From Spisula solida (Eukaryota; Mollusca; Bivalvia; Venerida; Mactridae), in contig OX365948.1 of the NCBI GenBank assembly GCA_947247005.1, positions 12,699,455-12,763,454 of the forward strand: 64,000 bases of DNA, written 5' to 3'. A program made the translations under genes and the position numbers. Numbering within the stretch: the stretch's first letter is position 1; each line of letters opens with the position of its first letter. Below, piece after piece: positions 60,324 to 64,000 of the stretch. Under the pieces are notes generated by a model. The model did no database searches, was not told the DNA's origin, and was given only the letters and a program-made list of their open reading frames with translations.

Positions 60324-61061
60324 CAGTCTAACTTGTATTAAGCGACCACCCATGGGAAGGTCTGAAAATGGTCGCTTAACGGAATGGTCGTTTAACACAA
60401 ATGTAAGAAACATTGAGTGTAAGTAACGAATTTCCGAGTTTATATAAATAATTGATAAACATTGTGTAAATAAGTTTTATGATGATTATTTCTTGTATGC
60501 ATCGTCTTCATAAGCATTTCAATTTTTCATTTTAATAAACTTACTGATATATTACACGATGCAATTAATGTAATTAAGCCAGTTTTGGTCGCACTCGAAG
60601 AAAAAAACGGAATAGATCGGGTTTTATCCCAATCTAAATGGACGATGACAACAAGCTGATTGCAGCATAAGATACAACAATTAATCCGTAATAATGTGTG
60701 TAATCAGATTAAAATCATCTGAATTACATGCCCTACGGCCACAACTGTGATTATCAATGCTGTTAATTGGGGCCCAGTTAACAAAAGACAAACTCTGAAG
60801 TGTGAACAAACAATGATTTATGACGATGTATCAGGTAATTAACAACCTGTCACTACAGACGACCAGTGATTTATAATTTTTTGGTCGCTTAATGCAATTT
60901 ACCAATCAATTATAGTGCTTAAACAGTGGTCGCTGGTCGCGTAAGACAAAAGTCGCTTAATACAATAGACAAATAGAGCAAATATGGTCGGGAGGATTTG
61001 AAACCGGTCGTTTAAGACAAAGGTCGCTTAATACGCGTGGTCGCTAGTACAAGTTAGACTG
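60324..61061. mobile_element. Pogo-like TA-flanked inverted-repeat element, 738 bp
   Basis: Ends CAGTCTAACTTGTA and TACAAGTTAGACTG are inverted, between TA at 60322-60323 and 61062-61063. GGTCGCTTAA motifs recur several times inside in both orientations. The CAGT-type ends and TA target suit the pogo/Tigger branch. No transposase. Confidence 0.82.
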
Positions 61062-61559
61062 TATATATATCTGGAAACAATGAGAAGTGTTAAAAAATGA
61101 ATTTTTGCGTAAACCTATTCCTTTTCATTGGGATGGTGTGTACTGCTTCATAGAGAATAATACTTTCATGAATGAATATTTACATCTACAAAAATGTTAT
61201 ATGTACACAGTGTGGTATATCTCAAATGTCAACATAACTCAAGAGTACTGTACTAGGGTTTATACAGCTTCAATAAGTGATAGAGCTTTTTTGACAACGA
61301 AATATGAGTACATTATGAAGAAAATGTCGCATTATTCAGCTTATAAAACAGCACAAGGCTGTTTAATAATGGCAATTGTCTTTGATATAAGATTTTATAT
61401 AGTATACAGTAACACCTCATCTTCATACATGTATCACCCCAGACCACAATTGTCATGTCCAGTGTCACTGTTTCGCATTTAAGCATCCTTATCAGTGTAT
61501 CATTGAAATTGTATTTGTATGTCCACACACAACTATACTCCTGTCACTGTCGTTTAATC
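61062..61559. other. Non-coding spacer
   Basis: The 131-codon plus-strand frame at 61087-61482 resembles no family I know and lacks context. I treat the stretch as non-coding. Confidence 0.4.
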
Positions 61560-62502
61560 CCACAAAGTGACAGAGTGAGCTTTTGTGATCACTCTTCGTC
61601 CGTCGTCCGTCCGTCTGTCCGTCCGTCCGTCGTCCGTCCGTCAACAATTGGCTTGTGTAGACACTAGAGGTCACAATTTTAGCCTAATCCTTATGAAACT
61701 TGGTCACAATGATCATCTCAACAAAATCTAGGCCAAGTTCGATATTGGGTCATATAGGGTCAAAAACTAGGTCACTAGGTGAAATTATAGAAAAACCTTG
61801 TGTAGTCACTAGAGGTCACAATTTTGACTTAATATTTCTGAAACTTGGTCACAATGATCATCCTAAAAAAATTTAGGTCAAGTTCGATATTGGGTCATCC
61901 GGGGTCAAAAACTAGGTCACAAGGTCAAATCATAGAAAAACCTTGTGTAGTCACTAGAGGTCAAAATTTTGAATTAATCTTTATGAAACTTGGTCACAAT
62001 GATCATCTCAACAAAAGCTAGGTCAAGTTCGATATTGGGTCATCCGGGGTCAAAAACTAGGTCACAAGGTCAAATCATAGAAAAACCTTGTGTAGTCACT
62101 AGAGGTCACAATTTTGGCTTAATCTTTATGAAACTTGGTCACAATGATCATCTCAACAAAATCTAGGTCAGGATTGATATTGGGTCATCCGGGGTCAAAA
62201 ACTAGGTCACAATGTCAAATCATAGGACAACCTTGTGTAGTCACTAGAGGTCACAGTTTTAGCATAATCTTTATGAAACTTGGTCACAATGATCAACACA
62301 ACAAAATGTAGGTCAAGTTCGATATTGGGTCATCTGGGGTCAAAAAGTAGGTCTCTAGGTCAATCATATAAAAACCTTATGTAGTCACTAGACATCACAA
62401 TATTGGCCTAATCTGTACAAAACTTGGTCACAATGACCACCTCAACAAAATCTAGGTCAATTTCGACAGGTGAGCGACCTAGGGCCCTTTGGGCCCTCTT
62501 GT
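61560..62502 (-). mobile_element. Hairpin-ended repeat family 2, reversed copy truncating a gene
   Basis: Read on the minus strand it starts ACAAG plus AGGGCCC-AA-AGGGCCCT and carries about six ~145-bp monomers with AGGTCA half-sites. It ends at a GGAC-rich tract and half of the terminal hairpin (CTCTGTCACTTTGTG); the outer arm is missing. Its 5' end is fused to the coding sequence at 62503. Confidence 0.85.
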
Positions 62503-64000
62503 CCTCTCTTGCTTGCACCTTTCTTTGCTGGTGTTTAGTGTATGCCTCCTTTTGGTCAGTTGATAATGTACCTTGAGCTTCTGCATTGTAGTATTGTGTG
62601 CATGTATTACATTGATCCTTTTTTGGAATGTGGAATGATAAATTGAAATTTTCGTTAAATATCTTCCTATACATTGAGAGTTTCACAGGATTAATAGCTT
62701 TTTCAATGCAGCTTTCTTTGTACAGCTGGTACATTTTCGACACGGATAATTCGGGTCCAAGAAACTCCCTATTTGTATCTTTTCTAGTATAATGTCCAGC
62801 CACCTTAGGGAATGAATTTATATGTTCTTTCACAAACTGCTTTTGGTCACTGCTGGTTTTATTATAAGGCACATGTTTTCCCCTCTTATCGGTTCCTTTG
62901 AAACACAGATCTTCCTTCCCTTTCATTGCATAACAATAAATGAACTGCCTACTGCTATAGTTGCCATGTAAAATGATTTACAAACCCTAACAGTTACATT
63001 TTCAATTTCAAAGCTGTATTTCCTGGACACATTCTTCCGTTTTGGTACGACATTACCACTGTCATCCAAATATGTTCGTGTTTTCTTTTCTTTTACTCTG
63101 GAACAGATAAAATCTTTTTTCCTTTCATATGTACTTAAGCTCCAAAATGTCTCACAAATTTTTTGCTGTTGTGTTCTGCTAATTTTTTCAGAACAGTTGT
63201 ATTTACATTTTGTGCACAAGGTTTCTTTCACACACCTGGCTTGGACAGTTTTTCCGGAACTAGAAACATACTCTTGTCCTCTCATGCGAAGATTTTTACG
63301 GATATTCTTCTTCCAGTTCTCAGGAGTAAGTTTTCGTTTGCGAGTTAATTTCTTCCTTATTGGGGTGTTATAGACAGCTTTCTTCCTCGGTGTATGTTGT
63401 TGTTGCCCATTTGTCTCATTGTGTTCTACGGGGATTGTAGGAATATTTGTGTCCAATACGACTTTCGTTGCAACATACTCTGCATTGTTAGAAGTGTTCT
63501 GGACGCTGCATTGCTCTGATTTTTCCATACCATCTCCGCTTCTACCTACTAGGGGTTCACATGCATCAAAGTGTTCCAATACCCCAGGTATTGAAAGATA
63601 AGCGATTTGTATCGGAGCTGAATTAATGGCAGGCTTAGGGCTCATAATTGGCTCTATCTTGATCACTGGTTGGTTTTCCTGGCTTGTATATATTTCAATG
63701 CGAAGTTTAAGAAAGTTGGAAAGTACCAATGGTAAAAAGTCGGCAACTGTATTTGACCAATACCCATCTTTCTTAAGATATTCAATTTCTGATAGATATT
63801 GAATGACAAATTCTTCTTCACTTTCAGGATTATTTTGGTCAATAAAAAAACCCATGTACTCTTCCATATTATCTTCCAAATGCTGACATAAGTGCTCCCT
63901 AAGTTCAGAGTGTGTATACCTGACCAGTTTTGAATACACCACTGCTTCAAAAAAGCAGTTGCCATGAGCAGCTATCTCTTTTCTTGCTAGCCCTCTGTTG
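62503..64000 (-). pseudogene. OTU-domain transposon-type protein, frameshifted and truncated
   Basis: The frame is open from the window edge (64000) to 62923. It holds an OTU-like cysteine protease domain: HGNCFFEAV at about 63960 with the nucleophile Cys, SELREHL, DGYWSNTVADFLPLVLSNFL, and IQIAYL..EHFDAC with the likely catalytic His. A basic middle region follows, then CTKCKYNCSEKISRTQQQKI, FWSLSTYERKKDFI and VRVCKSFYMATIAV. After a one-base frame change at 62923-62926 it continues with KRGKHVPYN, FVKEHINSFP, HYTRKD and HIPKKDQCNTC. These blocks recall a large uncharacterised transposon-associated family in arthropods and molluscs. The repeat at 61560-62502 removes the rest. Asp of the usual DGNC is His here. 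It could instead be a real gene with a sequence error. Confidence 0.65.

Noticed and set aside
61087..61482. 131-codon plus-strand gene
   Set aside because: No recognisable domain, no splice context, and it lies between transposable elements. Open length alone is not enough in this AT-rich DNA.

Overview
The window is invertebrate nuclear DNA, most likely from a bivalve mollusc. It is AT-rich, has GT-AG introns, and is packed with dispersed repeats of a kind I associate with clam genomes. It contains no bacterial-type operons, rRNA or CRISPR. The species is inferred from repeat style only.

The one well-supported host gene is RAD17, the clamp loader of the 9-1-1 checkpoint clamp. It lies on the minus strand from 23258 down to 2892. 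I resolved 16 coding exons with consensus splice sites whose phases all join, giving 697 residues plus a stop. Only the start-codon exon upstream of 23258 was not found. The introns carry a 40-bp minisatellite (3693-4090), a palindrome (4834-5002), several TA-flanked inverted-repeat elements (5412-6181, 8910-9928, 12868-14020, 18659-20210), a decayed mariner-like transposase, and copies of hairpin-ended repeat families. A CpG-rich stretch with E2F-like and inverted CCAAT motifs at 28.7-29.5 kb is a candidate RAD17 promoter.

23.3-27.7 kb is a nested stack. A broken LINE reverse transcriptase is split by a 3.4-kb hAT-like insertion. That insertion holds a hairpin-ended repeat, which itself contains two further repeats of different families. 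30.9-32.1 kb is a ~366-bp dimeric tandem repeat. 33.7-38.6 kb is a 4.9-kb foldback with long inverted arms. Its left arm was invaded by a 1.07-kb inverted-repeat element and by a hairpin-ended repeat, and that repeat was invaded in turn by a miniature LTR retrotransposon (two LTRs, a primer site, and little else).

39-49 kb has no confident gene. It holds a few exon-like segments, an identical 267-bp tandem duplication with a diverged inverted copy 7 kb away, and three minisatellites (33, 44 and 17 bp). 49.7-59.9 kb is one 10.2-kb array of a 35-bp G/T-rich unit, about 290 copies. Each unit can form a two-tier G-quadruplex, and the array contains a ~3-kb internal duplication.

The right edge (60-64 kb) has a pogo-like inverted-repeat element, another hairpin-ended repeat, and a minus-strand transposon-type protein with an OTU-like protease domain. 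That protein is broken by one frameshift and truncated by the repeat.

The most unusual general observation is that at least three unrelated-looking repeat families share one plan. Each has an ACAAGA start followed by a small hairpin, a core of ~145-175 bp monomers, a GGAC-rich tract, and a terminal hairpin ending in GCTAAA or GCATAA, inserted in A-runs.
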